Source of the DNA: Luteimonas yindakuii
Lineage (GTDB): Bacteria; Pseudomonadota; Gammaproteobacteria; Xanthomonadales; Xanthomonadaceae
Direction of reading: 5' to 3'
Assembly: GCF_004803715.2 (NCBI RefSeq)
Contig: NZ_CP039383.2
Coordinates: 1,488,001-1,552,000 of the forward strand
DNA length: 64,000 bases
In this document: positions 27,446-37,437 of the stretch, in pieces
Numbering within the stretch: position 1 is the first letter of the stretch
How the letters are laid out: each line of letters opens with the position of its first letter
The notes under the pieces: model-generated
The model's input: only the letters and a program-made list of their open reading frames with translations
Database searches by the model: none
What the model was told of the DNA's origin: nothing
Made by a program: the position numbers and the translations under genes

Positions 27446-27556
27446 TGTTCCTGCCGCGGAAGGACGCGGAGCAATGACAGGTCGGCAGCTCCGCTTCCGG
27501 CACCTCATCCTCACTCCGCGTTCCTTCGTGGCAAATCAACAGGCAACCGAACAGTC

Positions 27557-28708
27557 GTGACCGAAACAACCACCAGGCAGAACCTCCTCGAGCTCGACCG
27601 CGAAGGGCTCGAGCTCTTCTTCGTCGACACGCTCGGCGAGAAGCGCTTCCGTGCGCACCAGGTCATGAAGTGGATCCACCACCGGCACGTGACCACGTTC
27701 GAGGAGATGACCGACCTCGGCAAGGCGCTGCGCACCAAGCTGGAGGCGCACTCCGAGATACGCGTTCCGGCTATCCAGTTCGACAAACCCTCCGTCGACG
27801 GCACCCACAAGTGGCTGGTCGGCATGGACGGCAGCAATGCGATCGAGACGGTGTTCATCCCCGACAAGGGGCGCGGCACCCTCTGCGTCTCCTCGCAGGT
27901 CGGGTGCGCACTGAACTGCCAGTTCTGTTCGACCGCGACCCAGGGCTTCAACCGTAACCTGTCGACGGCGGAAATCATCGGCCAGGTGTGGATCGCGGCA
28001 CGCCACCTCGGCAACGTGCCCCACAGGCAGCGCAAGCTCACCAACGTCGTGATGATGGGCATGGGCGAGCCGCTGATGAACTTCGACAACGTGGTGCGCG
28101 CGATGAGCGTGATGCGCGACGACCTCGGCTACGGCCTCGCCAACAAGCGGGTGACACTGTCCACCGCCGGCATGGTGCCGATGATCGACCGCCTGGGCGA
28201 GGAGAGCGACGTCTCGCTTGCGGTCTCGCTGCACGCGCCCAACGACGAACTGCGCACCCAGCTGGTGCCGCTCAACAAGAAGTACCCGATTGCCGAGCTG
28301 ATGGATGCCTGCGTGCGCTATGCGCTGCGGAAGAAGGGCGAATCGGTGACGTTCGAATACACCCTGATGAAGGGTGTCAACGACCAGCCCGAGCACGCGC
28401 GTGAGCTGGTCGCGCTGCTGCGCGCATTCGACCGCGCGGTGCAGATGAAGGACGCCGCCAAGATCAACCTGATTCCGTTCAACCCGTTCCCGGGCACGCG
28501 CTACGCACGGCCCGATGACGAGGTCATCCGTGCCTTCCAGAAACAGCTCAACAACGCCGGCATGATCGCGCCGGTGCGCCGTACCCGCGGCGATGACATC
28601 GACGCGGCATGTGGCCAGCTCAAGGGGCAGGTGGCCGACCGCACACGGCGCCAGGCTGAATTCAACAAGCAGTTGCAGGCCCAGGGAAATGCCGATGCGG
28701 CCGCCTGA
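27557..28708 (+). CDS. rlmN: Dual-specificity 23S rRNA/tRNA adenine-C2 methyltransferase
   Basis: A 383-residue radical-SAM enzyme that methylates A2503 of 23S rRNA and A37 of some tRNAs. The iron-sulphur cluster ligands are Cys117, Cys121 and Cys124 (C-x3-C-x2-C in GCALNCQFC). The methyl-carrying Cys, conserved in RlmN, is Cys352 in [22 protein letters not shown] is the SAM-binding region. The start is GTG. The last 14 bp overlap the pilW start. Confidence 0.96.
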   Translation: MTETTTRQNLLELDREGLELFFVDTLGEKRFRAHQVMKWIHHRHVTTFEEMTDLGKALRTKLEAHSEIRVPAIQFDKPSVDGTHKWLVGMDGSNAIETVFIPDKGRGTLCVSSQVGCALNCQFCSTATQGFNRNLSTAEIIGQVWIAARHLGNVPHRQRKLTNVVMMGMGEPLMNFDNVVRAMSVMRDDLGYGLANKRVTLSTAGMVPMIDRLGEESDVSLAVSLHAPNDELRTQLVPLNKKYPIAELMDACVRYALRKKGESVTFEYTLMKGVNDQPEHARELVALLRAFDRAVQMKDAAKINLIPFNPFPGTRYARPDDEVIRAFQKQLNNAGMIAPVRRTRGDDIDAACGQLKGQVADRTRRQAEFNKQLQAQGNADAAA

Positions 28709-29525
28709 GGCAGCCGTACGCCTGCTTGTCCTCGCGGCCACGGTTGCGATCCTCGCCACCGGTTGCTCCCGCCTCACCTTCATCAAGGCGGATGCGAGCC
28801 GCGGCAAGACGCGGCAGGTGGCCCAGGACTACAGCTTCCGCACCACGCCTGAAGACCGTCGCCGCACCGAGGCCGCCACGCACGTCAGCCGTGCCGACCG
28901 TGCCCTCGTTGCCGGTGAGTTCGATGCCGCCGCGGGTCATGCGCGCGACGCACTGCGGGTGGACCCGAAGTCCGCCGACGCCCTGACCCTGCTGGCCGTT
29001 GTCGCCGTGCGCAACGGGCGTACGGCGGAGGCCGGCGACTATTACCGCCGCGCTGCGGAAGCGGCGCCGGACAATGGGCTGATGCTCAACAATTACGGTG
29101 CCTGGCTGTGCGGCAATGCGCGCGCCGCGGAGGCAATGGGGTATTTCGACCGGGCGATCGCCGACCCCCGCTATGGGCGGGTGGCGGACGCGATGGCCAA
29201 CGCCGGCGCCTGTGCCGAAGCCGCAGGACAGCCGGGGCGGGTCGAGCGCGACCTGCGGTTCGCCCTAGGGTTGGACCCGGCCAACACTGTGGCATTGTCA
29301 GCAATGGCCGATTACCAGTACCGTAGTGGCCGTTTTCTGGAAGCACGTGCGTTTTCGGAGCGCCGCCTCGCGGCTGCGCCCGCAACGGGGGCTGCGCTTC
29401 TACTTGCGTCACAGATCGAAACACGCCTCGGCGACATGGCAGCCGCCGGACGCTATCGTCAGCGCCTGGAAAGGGAGTTTCCGCGTGCGCTGTCCGAATC
29501 ATCCGGGGAAAGCAGTCAGCTATGA
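28695..29525 (+). CDS. pilW: Type IV pilus biogenesis lipoprotein PilW/PilF
   Basis: A 276-residue TPR lipoprotein that helps PilQ secretin assemble in the outer membrane. The N-terminal signal ends in the lipobox Leu-Ala-Thr-Gly-Cys. Several TPR units follow, for example [22 protein letters not shown] and an NNYGAWLC helix typical of this family. Two start codons are possible (28689 and 28695); AGGG is at a better distance from 28695. It overlaps both rlmN and rodZ, a common arrangement in gammaproteobacteria. Confidence 0.88.
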   Translation: MRPPEAAVRLLVLAATVAILATGCSRLTFIKADASRGKTRQVAQDYSFRTTPEDRRRTEAATHVSRADRALVAGEFDAAAGHARDALRVDPKSADALTLLAVVAVRNGRTAEAGDYYRRAAEAAPDNGLMLNNYGAWLCGNARAAEAMGYFDRAIADPRYGRVADAMANAGACAEAAGQPGRVERDLRFALGLDPANTVALSAMADYQYRSGRFLEARAFSERRLAAAPATGAALLLASQIETRLGDMAAAGRYRQRLEREFPRALSESSGESSQL

Positions 29526-30364
29526 CATCTGCAGCGAATCCAGGCCACTCTGATGGCCACGGGGACCGCCTGCGGGACGCCCGCCAACGTGCCGGCCTGA
29601 GCGTGGCCGATGTTGCGTCAAGGATGCGTGTACCCGCACGGGTGGTGGAATCGCTTGAATCGGGCGACTGGGGCAGGCTCGGGGCGCCTGTCTTCATCCG
29701 CGGCCAGGTCCGCAGCTATGCGCGGGTGCTGGGAGTGCCAGCCGACAGCCTGCTGCCACCGGAGGCCCAGCAGCCGCTGGAGCCATCGCGCCTGCAGCCG
29801 CGCACCTACACGTCGCCGTTGCAGCGCTATGCCGAACAGGCGGCTCGCAAGGTCGTCTATGTGGTGATCACGGCCGCTATCGCGGTGCCGGTGTGGATGG
29901 TCACCCGGCAACACGTCGATGGCCCGGGGCAGGGTGTCATCGCACTGGATGTCGATCCGTCGAGCATGGACCAGGGCGCAGCCCGCGCCGACGGTGTGGT
30001 GACGACCGAGGCGGCGCCGCGCACGCCGGCGCAGCAGCGTCCGCTGGTGGCGTCGATGGCGCCGCCGGTGCAGCGGACCGCACCGGCATCGGCCGTCGCG
30101 CAGTCACTGTCGCTGGAATTCCGCGGCGACAGCTGGATGCAGGTACTCGCTCCGGATGGCCGCGAGGTCGAGCAGGCGCTCGTGCGGGCCGGTGATTCCC
30201 GCAGTTACGAGCCCGGCCAGGTTGGCCGCGTGGTGCTCGGCAATGCGGGTGGCGTCGAGGTCCGGCGCAACGGCGAGGTGCAGGATCTCGCCGGATTCAA
30301 GCGGGCGAACGTGGCCCGCTTTGAGGTATCCTCTGACGGCTCGCTCGCGCCCGTCTCGGAGTGA
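29522..30364 (+). CDS. rodZ: RodZ-like cell-shape protein
   Basis: A 280-residue membrane protein. Residues 14-80 form a Cro/C1-type helix-turn-helix (LRDARQRAGLSVADVASRM) that in RodZ binds MreB rather than DNA. A single membrane helix lies near residues 112-130 (VYVVITAAIAVPVWMV). A Pro/Ala-rich linker then leads to a C-terminal DUF4115 beta domain (SLEFRGDSWMQVLAPDGREV). The ATG overlaps the pilW stop. In E. coli ispG and hisS follow rodZ; here yfgM follows directly. Confidence 0.88.
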   Translation: MTSAANPGHSDGHGDRLRDARQRAGLSVADVASRMRVPARVVESLESGDWGRLGAPVFIRGQVRSYARVLGVPADSLLPPEAQQPLEPSRLQPRTYTSPLQRYAEQAARKVVYVVITAAIAVPVWMVTRQHVDGPGQGVIALDVDPSSMDQGAARADGVVTTEAAPRTPAQQRPLVASMAPPVQRTAPASAVAQSLSLEFRGDSWMQVLAPDGREVEQALVRAGDSRSYEPGQVGRVVLGNAGGVEVRRNGEVQDLAGFKRANVARFEVSSDGSLAPVSE

Positions 30365-30392
30365 TCCGGACGCCCGCGTGGCGTATCCCAAT

Positions 30393-30414
30393 GGTCCGCG
30401 TTCCGACGCGGACC
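30393..30414 (+). other. Hairpin between rodZ and yfgM
   Basis: GGTCCGCG and CGCGGACC form a perfect 8-bp stem with a TTCCGA loop in the 99-bp gap. No U-tract follows, so it is probably an RNA processing or stability element rather than a terminator. Confidence 0.4.
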
Positions 30415-30463
30415 CCATACAAGAACAACAGGTCGCGCGCGCCAGCGTGCGGCGAGAGACAGC

Positions 30464-31093
30464 ATGGCGATCGACGATCTTCCGGACGAACACGAACAGG
30501 GTGAACGCGTCCGTACCTGGCTGCGTGAGAACGGCCTCGGCATCCTTGCAGGCATCCTCGTTGCCTTCGGTCTCGTCGGCGGTTGGCGCTGGTGGCAGGG
30601 CAACCAGCACGCCCAGCGTGTCGAGGCGGGCATGACCTACCAGCGCATGGTCGCGGATCTTGCCAGCGGCGACCTCGCCGACGCCCAGCGCCAGGTCGGC
30701 GCCTTGCAGGGCGGCAGCTACGGTGTGCTTGCCGCACTCGAGCTTGCTCGTGCACAGGTGCAGGCCGGCGAACGTGACGCGGCCATCCAGACCCTGCAGG
30801 GCGCGGATGCGAGCGACCTGGCGCTCGAGCCGATCCGGCGCCAGCGTCTGGGCCAGCTGCTGATCGACGCGGATCGCGCCGAGGAAGCCGTCGCCCTGTT
30901 GCGGGACGCCAGCGACGCGACCGCGCTCGAAACACTGGGCGATGCGCACGCCGCGCTGGACCAGACTGCCGAGGCCCGCGAGGCCTATGCCCGCGCACTC
31001 GCGCAGACCGACGTCGCCTCGCCCGGCCGCGGGCTGATCGAAATCAAGCTCGCTGCCGCAGGTGGCGAACCGACCCCCAACGAGGCCTCTTGA
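30464..31093 (+). CDS. yfgM: YfgM-like TPR membrane chaperone
   Basis: A 209-residue inner-membrane protein with a single N-terminal helix (about residues 23-43, NGLGILAGILVAFGLVGGW) and a periplasmic TPR-like domain rich in Ala and Leu. YfgM works with the PpiD chaperone at the Sec translocon in E. coli. The bamB start overlaps its stop by one base (TGATG), as in E. coli, supporting the assignment. Confidence 0.88.
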   Translation: MAIDDLPDEHEQGERVRTWLRENGLGILAGILVAFGLVGGWRWWQGNQHAQRVEAGMTYQRMVADLASGDLADAQRQVGALQGGSYGVLAALELARAQVQAGERDAAIQTLQGADASDLALEPIRRQRLGQLLIDADRAEEAVALLRDASDATALETLGDAHAALDQTAEAREAYARALAQTDVASPGRGLIEIKLAAAGGEPTPNEAS

Positions 31094-32283
31094 TGAAGTC
31101 TGCCAAGCGTTCTGCCGCGTTGCGTGGCGCGATCCTTCTCCTGGGCGCGGTCGCGCTGACCGGCTGCGGCACGATCCGCGGCTGGTTCAGCAGCGACGAC
31201 GACAAGCCCAACACCACCGATCCGGCACCGCTGGTCGAGTTCACCTCGACGGCGACTCCGGAGCGGATCTGGACCGCTGGCGCCGGCAAGGGCGAAGGCC
31301 GTATCGGCGTGCGCCAGGCACCGGCGGTGGGCGATGGCCGTGTCTACGCGGCCGCCGTGCGTGGCGGCGTGCGCGCGTTCGACCTGCAGAGCGGCGCGCA
31401 GGTCTGGCATTACCCCTCCGACCTGCGGCTGTCGGGTGGCCCCGGCCACGGCGAGGGGCTGGTGGTGGTCGGCGGACTCGATGGTGAGGTCGTGGCGCTG
31501 GATGCCGCGACCGGTACCGAACGCTGGCAGGCCAAGGTCGGCAACGAAGTGCTGGCGGCGCCGGTGATCGGGCAGGGCGCGGTGATCGTGCGCTCCAACG
31601 ACGGCCGGGTGACCGCGTTCGATGTCGCGACCGGTGAGCGTCGCTGGTTCTGGGTGCGCGAGCTGCCGACGTTGACGGTGCGCGGGCATGGCTCGGCACT
31701 CCTCGGCCCGGGCCTCGTGTTTGTCGGCAACGACGACGGCACGGTGGTCGCGCTGAGCATTGCCGACGGCCGCGTGCTGTGGGAACAGCTGGTCGGCCCG
31801 CCGGACGGTCGCACCGAGCTCGAGCGCATGGCCGATATCGACGGTACGCCGGTGCTGGATGGCACCGTGGTGTTCGCGACGAGCTACAAGCGCAACACGA
31901 TGGCCATCGATGGCCCCACCGGCCGCCCCCTGTGGGTGAGCGACCGTGGTGGCGTCGGGCGGCTCGGCGTCGCGCCGAACCTGCTCGCGGTGTCCGACCC
32001 GGCCGGCACGGTGTGGGGCCTGGACAAGCGCAGCGGATCGGCGATGTGGCAGCAGGACGGGCTGGCGCGTCGCGACCTGACCTCGGCCGTGGTCCACGGC
32101 AACTATGTCGTGGTCGGCGACTACGACGGCTACCTGCACTGGCTGCAACTCGACAGCGGCCAGTTCGCTGCCCGCGCCCGGGCCGGCCGCGACGCCCTGC
32201 GTGGCACCCCGGTGGTGGCCGACGGCATCCTCGTGGTGCAGAACGTCGACGGCAACCTGAGCGCCTGGCGCATCGGCCAGTAG
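31093..32283 (+). CDS. bamB: Outer-membrane protein assembly factor BamB
   Basis: A 396-residue lipoprotein of the BAM complex that inserts beta-barrel proteins. The signal ends in the lipobox Leu-Thr-Gly-Cys. An eight-bladed PQQ-like beta-propeller follows, with repeated Asp-x-x-Thr-Gly-x-x-x-Trp motifs (DAATGTERWQAKVG, DVATGERRWFW, DSGQFAA). The in-frame TTG one codon upstream is less likely than the ATG at 31093, which overlaps the yfgM stop. Two hairpins lie between its stop and der. Confidence 0.95.
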   Translation: MKSAKRSAALRGAILLLGAVALTGCGTIRGWFSSDDDKPNTTDPAPLVEFTSTATPERIWTAGAGKGEGRIGVRQAPAVGDGRVYAAAVRGGVRAFDLQSGAQVWHYPSDLRLSGGPGHGEGLVVVGGLDGEVVALDAATGTERWQAKVGNEVLAAPVIGQGAVIVRSNDGRVTAFDVATGERRWFWVRELPTLTVRGHGSALLGPGLVFVGNDDGTVVALSIADGRVLWEQLVGPPDGRTELERMADIDGTPVLDGTVVFATSYKRNTMAIDGPTGRPLWVSDRGGVGRLGVAPNLLAVSDPAGTVWGLDKRSGSAMWQQDGLARRDLTSAVVHGNYVVVGDYDGYLHWLQLDSGQFAARARAGRDALRGTPVVADGILVVQNVDGNLSAWRIGQ

Positions 32284-32302
32284 TCCGCGTCCTCGTCGGA
32301 CC

Positions 32303-32365
32303 GGATCCTGCAATCGACGGGCAGGATCCCTAAGATGGTCATCGGCCGCATCGCTGCGGCCGATG
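32303..32365 (+). terminator. Two tandem hairpins between bamB and der
   Basis: The first has an 8-bp stem GGATCCTG/CAGGATCC (32303-32329, 11-nt loop). The second has an 11-bp stem CATCGGCCGCA/TGCGGCCGATG with a TCGC tetraloop (32340-32365), followed by CCGTTTCC. The second resembles a weak terminator; der starts 37 bp later. Confidence 0.5.
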
Positions 32366-32402
32366 CCGTTTCCATCTCCCGTCTTTTTCGCGGATTCCTC
32401 CA

Positions 32403-33800
32403 ATGCTGCCTCTCGTCGCCCTGGTTGGGCGCCCCAACGTCGGCAAGTCGACGCTGTTCAATGCGCTGACCCGCACCCGCGACGCGCTCGTCCACGATGA
32501 GCCCGGGGTCACCCGCGACCGCAACTACGGCATCTGCCGGCTCACCCCGGAGCGTCCCTTCGTGCTGGTCGATACCGGTGGCATCGGTGGCGAGGAGGAG
32601 GGCCTGGCTGGCGCCACCGCGCGGCAGTCGCGCGCCGCGGCCGAGGAGGCCGACCTGGTGCTGTTCGTGGTCGACGGCCGCGAGGGCCCGTCGTCGCTCG
32701 ACGACGAGCTGATGCAGTGGCTGCGCCGGCATTCCCGGCCGACCCTGCTGGTGGTCAACAAGACCGACGGCATCGACGCCCGGCAGGCGATCGCCGAGTT
32801 CTCCCGCTACGGTTTCGATGATGCGAGCGCCGTGTCTTCCGCGCACCGCACCGGCATCGACGACCTGCTCGACGACGTGCTCGCGCGGCTGCCGGAGGAG
32901 GGCAGCAGCGAGGTCCTCGACGACGATCCCGAGCGCGTGCGCATCGCCTTCATCGGACGCCCCAACGTCGGCAAGTCGACGCTGGTCAACCGGCTGCTGG
33001 GCGAGGAACGGATGATCGCGTCCGACGTGCCAGGCACCACCCGCGACTCGATCTCCGTCGACCTCGAACGCGACGGCCGCAAGTACCGGCTGATCGATAC
33101 CGCCGGCATCCGCCGCAAGGGCCGGGTGGAGGAGGCGGTCGAGAAGTTCTCGGTGATCAAGACGCTGCAGGCGATCGAGGAATGCCAGGTGGCGGTGGTG
33201 ATGCTCGACGCCAGCGAAGGCGTGACCGAGCAGGACGCCACCGTGCTGGGTGCGGTGCTCGATGCCGGCCGGGCACTGGTGGTTGCAGTCAACAAGTGGG
33301 ACGGCCTGACCACCTACCAGCGCGAGCAGGTCGAAGCCTTGCTGTCGCGCAAGCTGACCTTCGTGCCGTGGGCGGAAAACGTGCGCATCAGTGCCGTGCA
33401 CGGCTCCGGCCTGCGCGAACTGTTCAAGGCGATCCACCGCGCCCACCTCTCGGCCACGCGCGAACTCGGCACCTCCGAGGTCACCAAGGCGCTGGAGGCG
33501 GCGTATACCGCCAACCCGCCGCCCACCGTGCGCGGCCACGTGCCCAAGCTGCGCTTCGCCCATCCCGGCGGCACCAATCCGCCGACCGTGGTGATCCACG
33601 GCAGCCGGCTGAAGACGTTGCCGCAGAGCTATCACCGCTATCTGGAAAACTTCTTCCGCAAGCGTTTCAAGCTGGTGGGTACGCCGGTGCGGTTCGTGTT
33701 CAAGGAAGGCGACAACCCGTACAAGGACCGCAAGAACGAACTCTCCGAGCGGCAGGTCGCGCAGCGCCGGCGCCTGATGCGTCACGTCAAGCGGAAATGA
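32403..33800 (+). CDS. der: Ribosome-assembly GTPase Der (EngA)
   Basis: A 465-residue protein with two tandem G domains and a C-terminal KH-like domain, needed for 50S assembly. Each G domain has its full set of motifs: GRPNVGKS (residues 9-16 and again near 183), DTGGI or DTAGI, and NKTD or NKWD. The KH-like end is Arg/Lys-rich ([14 protein letters not shown]). Position after bamB is standard for gammaproteobacteria. Confidence 0.97.
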   Translation: MLPLVALVGRPNVGKSTLFNALTRTRDALVHDEPGVTRDRNYGICRLTPERPFVLVDTGGIGGEEEGLAGATARQSRAAAEEADLVLFVVDGREGPSSLDDELMQWLRRHSRPTLLVVNKTDGIDARQAIAEFSRYGFDDASAVSSAHRTGIDDLLDDVLARLPEEGSSEVLDDDPERVRIAFIGRPNVGKSTLVNRLLGEERMIASDVPGTTRDSISVDLERDGRKYRLIDTAGIRRKGRVEEAVEKFSVIKTLQAIEECQVAVVMLDASEGVTEQDATVLGAVLDAGRALVVAVNKWDGLTTYQREQVEALLSRKLTFVPWAENVRISAVHGSGLRELFKAIHRAHLSATRELGTSEVTKALEAAYTANPPPTVRGHVPKLRFAHPGGTNPPTVVIHGSRLKTLPQSYHRYLENFFRKRFKLVGTPVRFVFKEGDNPYKDRKNELSERQVAQRRRLMRHVKRK

Positions 33801-33810
33801 CCGCAACGCG

Positions 33811-35034
33811 ATGGAGTCTTTCCCCGTCCGCATCGGCTACCACGACGCCTGCCGGCTGATCGACGACGCTGCCGCGCGCCACCGCCTGCCGGTGCAGCGC
33901 CTGCCGCTTGCACGCGCGCATGGACATGTCCTCGCCGAAGACGTGCGCGCCGTGCTGCCGCAGCCGCCGTTCGACAACGCGGCCATGGACGGGTTTGCCT
34001 GCCGCCATGCCGACCTTGCGCGCGCCGGCCGCGCTGGCCTGCTGCTCGCAGGCGAGCAGTTCGCCGGTGCGATTGCGGCGGCCAGGGTCGATGCCGGGCA
34101 TTGCGTGCGCATCACCACCGGCGCACCGTTGCCCGAGGGTGCGGACACGGTAATGATGAAGGAGGCAGCGACGGTCGAAGGTGATCGCGTGCGGTTCGCC
34201 GGCGAGGCGGTAGCCGGGCAGTTCGTGCGCCGCGCGGGCGAGGACTGTCGCCTGGGCGATCTGCTGGCGGTCGCCGGTCAGGCCCTGGCTTCCGGGCAGC
34301 TGGCCCTGTTCGCGGCCCAGGGCATGACCGAGGTCGCCGTGCACCGGCGCCCGACCGTGGCGGTGTTCACCACCGGCGATGAGCTGGTCGAACCCGGCAT
34401 GCCGCTGGCACCCGGGATGATCTACAACGCCAACCGCGTGCAGCTGATGGCACTGCTGCGCGAAGCCGGCCTCGAGCCGACCGCGTGGCCGACGCTGCCG
34501 GACGATCCGGGACAGATCTATTCGGCGCTGCTGCATGCCGGCCATGCCTTCGACGTGGTGCTGACCTGTGGTGGCGTGTCCGCCGGGGAAAAGGACCACC
34601 TGCCGCAACTGCTGCGCGAGCGTGCGCGCATCCTGTTCTGGAAGGCGCGGCTGAAGCCCGGCATGCCGGTTCTGCTGGCGGAGGGCGGCTCGCTCGGCAA
34701 TGCGCTCTTCCTGTGCCTGCCGGGCAACCCGGTTTCGGTGCTCGCCACCTGGCTGGCGCTCGGTCGACGACTCACCGATGGTCTGCAGGGCAGGGCGCCA
34801 CGATCGCTGCGCAGCGCGAAGCTGATGCAGGACTGGGACAAGCGGCACGAGCGGCTGGAGTTCCTGCGCGGCCGCCTGCTCGACGATGGCGATGGTGTTC
34901 TCCACGTCGAACCCAACGCTGCCGACGGTTCGCACCGGATGCGCGCGGCAGCGGATTCGGATGCGCTGATCGTGCTGGACGAGGGCGCGCGCCACTACCG
35001 CGCCGGGACGCCGGTCGGGATCATCGCGTACTGA
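33811..35034 (+). CDS. moeA: Molybdopterin molybdenumtransferase
   Basis: A 407-residue protein that inserts molybdate into adenylated molybdopterin. Motifs in order are PPFDNAAMDGFA (start of the MPT-binding domain), ITTGAPLPEGADTV, TTGDELVEPG, and the MogA-like fold signature TCGGVSAGEKDHL. LPGNPVSV marks the end of that domain. It starts 10 bp after der and is followed by moeB, also a molybdopterin gene. Confidence 0.95.
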   Translation: MESFPVRIGYHDACRLIDDAAARHRLPVQRLPLARAHGHVLAEDVRAVLPQPPFDNAAMDGFACRHADLARAGRAGLLLAGEQFAGAIAAARVDAGHCVRITTGAPLPEGADTVMMKEAATVEGDRVRFAGEAVAGQFVRRAGEDCRLGDLLAVAGQALASGQLALFAAQGMTEVAVHRRPTVAVFTTGDELVEPGMPLAPGMIYNANRVQLMALLREAGLEPTAWPTLPDDPGQIYSALLHAGHAFDVVLTCGGVSAGEKDHLPQLLRERARILFWKARLKPGMPVLLAEGGSLGNALFLCLPGNPVSVLATWLALGRRLTDGLQGRAPRSLRSAKLMQDWDKRHERLEFLRGRLLDDGDGVLHVEPNAADGSHRMRAAADSDALIVLDEGARHYRAGTPVGIIAY

Positions 35035-35124
35035 CCCAGGGGCAGCATCCGGCCCGGTGTTGCGCGTTGCCAGTCGGGGAACGGGCGTTGATTGCTGCTT
35101 ACCGGCAGTTCGTGGCGCCCGGGC

Positions 35125-35130
35125 GATAAT
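35125..35130 (+). promoter_or_regulatory. Candidate -10 box directly before moeB
   Basis: GATAAT ends six bases before the moeB ATG, so transcription would begin at or next to the A of the start codon. No Shine-Dalgarno is visible in that space. This points to a leaderless mRNA, though no good -35 box is 16-18 bp upstream. Confidence 0.35.
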
Positions 35131-35136
35131 CCCGCC

Positions 35137-36273
35137 ATGAGCATCGAGGAACTCACCCCGCGCGAAGCACTGCGCCGCCTGCGCGCCGGCGCACGCCTTG
35201 TCGACGTGCGCGAATCGCACGAGCGCGACCTGGGCATGGCCGATGGCGCCCACGGCATTGCCCTCGGCGAACTGGACGCCCTGATTGCCGGGGTCGTGCC
35301 CGCGCCCGGCGACGAGCTGCTGTTGATCTGCCAGTCCGGTGCCCGTTCCCTGCAGGCCGCGCAGCGCCTGCAGGCCCGCGGTTACCACCGGCTTGCCTCG
35401 GTGGTCGGAGGGACCAGCCGATGGCAGGCGGAAGGCCTGCCGATGACGGCGCCCGCTGCGCATGTCGACCTCGATTTCCACGAGCGCTACGCGCGCCACC
35501 TGCGCCTGCCGGAGATCGGTGTCGAAGGCCAGCGTCGGCTGGAGCGCGCGCACGTGATGATGGTCGGCGCCGGCGGGCTGGGCTCGCCGGCCGCGTATTA
35601 CCTGATCGCCGCCGGCCTGGGCCGGCTGCGTATCGCCGACGACGACGTGGTCGACCGGAGCAACCTGCAGCGGCAGATCCTGCACACCGATGCCCGCATC
35701 GGACATTCCAAGGTCGCGTCCGCGGCAACCGCGCTCTCGGCGCTCAACCCGCGCGCGCGGATCGAGCCGATCGCCGAGCGGGTGACCAGTGCCAACGTGG
35801 AGTCGCTGCTGGAGGGCGTCGACGTGGTGATCGACGGCGCCGACAACTTCCCGGTGCGCTACCTGGTCAACGACGCCTGCGTGAAGCTGGGCAAGCCGCT
35901 GGTGTACGGCGCGGTGCATCGCTTCGAAGGGCAGACCAGCGTGTTCGATACCGGCGGACGCCGCGGCGAGGCGCCGTGCTACCGCTGCCTGTTCCCGGAG
36001 CCGCCGCCGCCCGAAGCGGCGCCGAACTGTTCCGAGGCCGGTGTACTCGGCGTGCTGCCGGGGGTGATCGGCATGTTGCAGGCCACGGAAACCCTGAAGC
36101 TTCTGCTGGGCATCGGCGAGCCGCTGCGCGGCCGTCTGCTGCACTTCGACGCATTGGCGATGCGCTTCCGCGAGACGCGGCTGCCGGCCGATCCGGACTG
36201 CCCGCTGTGTGCGCCGGGACGCGAATTCCCGGGCTACATCGATTACGCGGCGTTCTGCGCCGGCGCGGGCTGA
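35137..36273 (+). CDS. moeB: Rhodanese-MoeB fusion: molybdopterin-synthase adenylyltransferase/sulfurtransferase
   Basis: A 378-residue protein with an N-terminal rhodanese domain (residues 5-100, with the active-site loop ICQSGARS carrying Cys) and a C-terminal ThiF/MoeB/HesA domain. The adenylation site is VGAGGLGSPAAYYL; RSNLQRQILH follows; two C-x2-C pairs (PCYRCLF and DCPLCAP) bind zinc. It adenylates the C-terminus of MoaD and may deliver sulphur through the rhodanese Cys. Here the rhodanese is N-terminal, unlike eukaryotic MOCS3, in which it is C-terminal. The ATG lacks a Shine-Dalgarno. Confidence 0.92.
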   Translation: MSIEELTPREALRRLRAGARLVDVRESHERDLGMADGAHGIALGELDALIAGVVPAPGDELLLICQSGARSLQAAQRLQARGYHRLASVVGGTSRWQAEGLPMTAPAAHVDLDFHERYARHLRLPEIGVEGQRRLERAHVMMVGAGGLGSPAAYYLIAAGLGRLRIADDDVVDRSNLQRQILHTDARIGHSKVASAATALSALNPRARIEPIAERVTSANVESLLEGVDVVIDGADNFPVRYLVNDACVKLGKPLVYGAVHRFEGQTSVFDTGGRRGEAPCYRCLFPEPPPPEAAPNCSEAGVLGVLPGVIGMLQATETLKLLLGIGEPLRGRLLHFDALAMRFRETRLPADPDCPLCAPGREFPGYIDYAAFCAGAG

Positions 36274-36336
36274 GCGGGCGTTCTTCACGGCGGTAGCGGC
36301 AGGATCGGGCCCGTTCCGATACGTCGAGGTGTCCGC

Positions 36337-37389
36337 ATGCCGTTGTGTCTGCGCGTGTCCGTTCTCCGCTGGGTCGCGTTGCTGCTGCTCGTACCGGGCG
36401 TGGCCCCCGCGGCTGATCCCTGTCCGCTGCTGCGCGGTGAGGTCGATGCCGCCGATGTCGCGACCCGCATCGCCGCGGTGGCGTGCGAGGAGCACCAGCT
36501 CTGGCACCGGCCGTTCATCGACGCCGACGGGCGCCTGGCCGGGTCGGTGGTGCGCGAAGCGGAGGCCGCGTTGCTCGCCAACGGCGAGCAGGCGTGGCGG
36601 CGCGTCGCCGGCTACTGGCGCGACAGCGGATTGCTTGCCGCGGCGGCGGGGCGGCCCGGCGCCGCCGAGTGCGCGTACGCCGGGATCGATGGCCATCCAT
36701 CACCGGCCTGCCGTGCCTTCGTCGTCGACACGCCGTGGTCGGCGGCGTACGTGTCATGGGTGATGCGGCGCGCCGGCCTGCGCGGTTTCAACGGCTCGGC
36801 CAGCCACGTCTCCTACGTGCGCGACGCCTACCGCGGCCCGGATGCCAGCGCCTACCGGGTGGCGGCCCCGGAGTCGGCACGGCCGAAGCGCGGCGACCTG
36901 CTGTGCTATGCCCGCGCCAGCACCCGCACGTTCGGCTTTGCCGGCCTTGCCCAGCTGCTGGCAACCAGCGACGAAGGCCTGGGCATGCATTGCGACATCG
37001 TGGTCGACGCCCGGCCGCATACGGGGCTGGCCTGGCTGGTCGGCGGCAACGTCTTCGATGGCGTCACCCTGCGCATGCTGCCGCTGACCCCGGGCGGCCT
37101 GCTGCATGAACTGCCGGTCCGGCAGCTGTCCGATCCACCGTGCAGCCCGGACCACCCACAGGCATGCAGCGCCAACCGGCAGGACTGGACCGTGCTGCTG
37201 GAGCTCAGGCCGCCCGACGTACTCGCCGGCCTGGCGCCGCCACCACCGCTGCAGGTTACGCACGCGGCATCGATCGTATTACCGGCACAGCCACCGGGGA
37301 CGCCGGACGGCTGCTGTATCCATTGCATCGCCGGAGACACCCGCGTGCCGCGTTGTCCGCGCGATGCGGGTGGCAGTGGCGGCGACTGA
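36337..37389 (+). CDS. Secreted DUF2272-domain protein
   Basis: A 350-residue exported protein. A signal peptide (LLLLVPGVAPAAD) is followed by a DUF2272 domain containing PWSAAYVSWVMRRAGL and an SASHVSYVRDA segment, with Arg-Gly-Asp-Leu-Leu-Cys-Tyr-Ala and His-Cys-Asp-Ile-Val-Val near the end of the domain. This Cys/His pattern recalls CHAP/NlpC-like amidase folds, so a wall-acting role is possible but unproven. The C-terminal 60 residues are Pro- and Cys-rich (DGCCIHCIAGD) and look unstructured. GAGG precedes the ATG. It converges with the DUF1244 gene. Confidence 0.75.
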   Translation: MPLCLRVSVLRWVALLLLVPGVAPAADPCPLLRGEVDAADVATRIAAVACEEHQLWHRPFIDADGRLAGSVVREAEAALLANGEQAWRRVAGYWRDSGLLAAAAGRPGAAECAYAGIDGHPSPACRAFVVDTPWSAAYVSWVMRRAGLRGFNGSASHVSYVRDAYRGPDASAYRVAAPESARPKRGDLLCYARASTRTFGFAGLAQLLATSDEGLGMHCDIVVDARPHTGLAWLVGGNVFDGVTLRMLPLTPGGLLHELPVRQLSDPPCSPDHPQACSANRQDWTVLLELRPPDVLAGLAPPPPLQVTHAASIVLPAQPPGTPDGCCIHCIAGDTRVPRCPRDAGGSGGD

Positions 37390-37437
37390 CCATGCACGGC
37401 GCCGCTGCGGATCCCACGGCCGCCGGAACCGGTCGCG

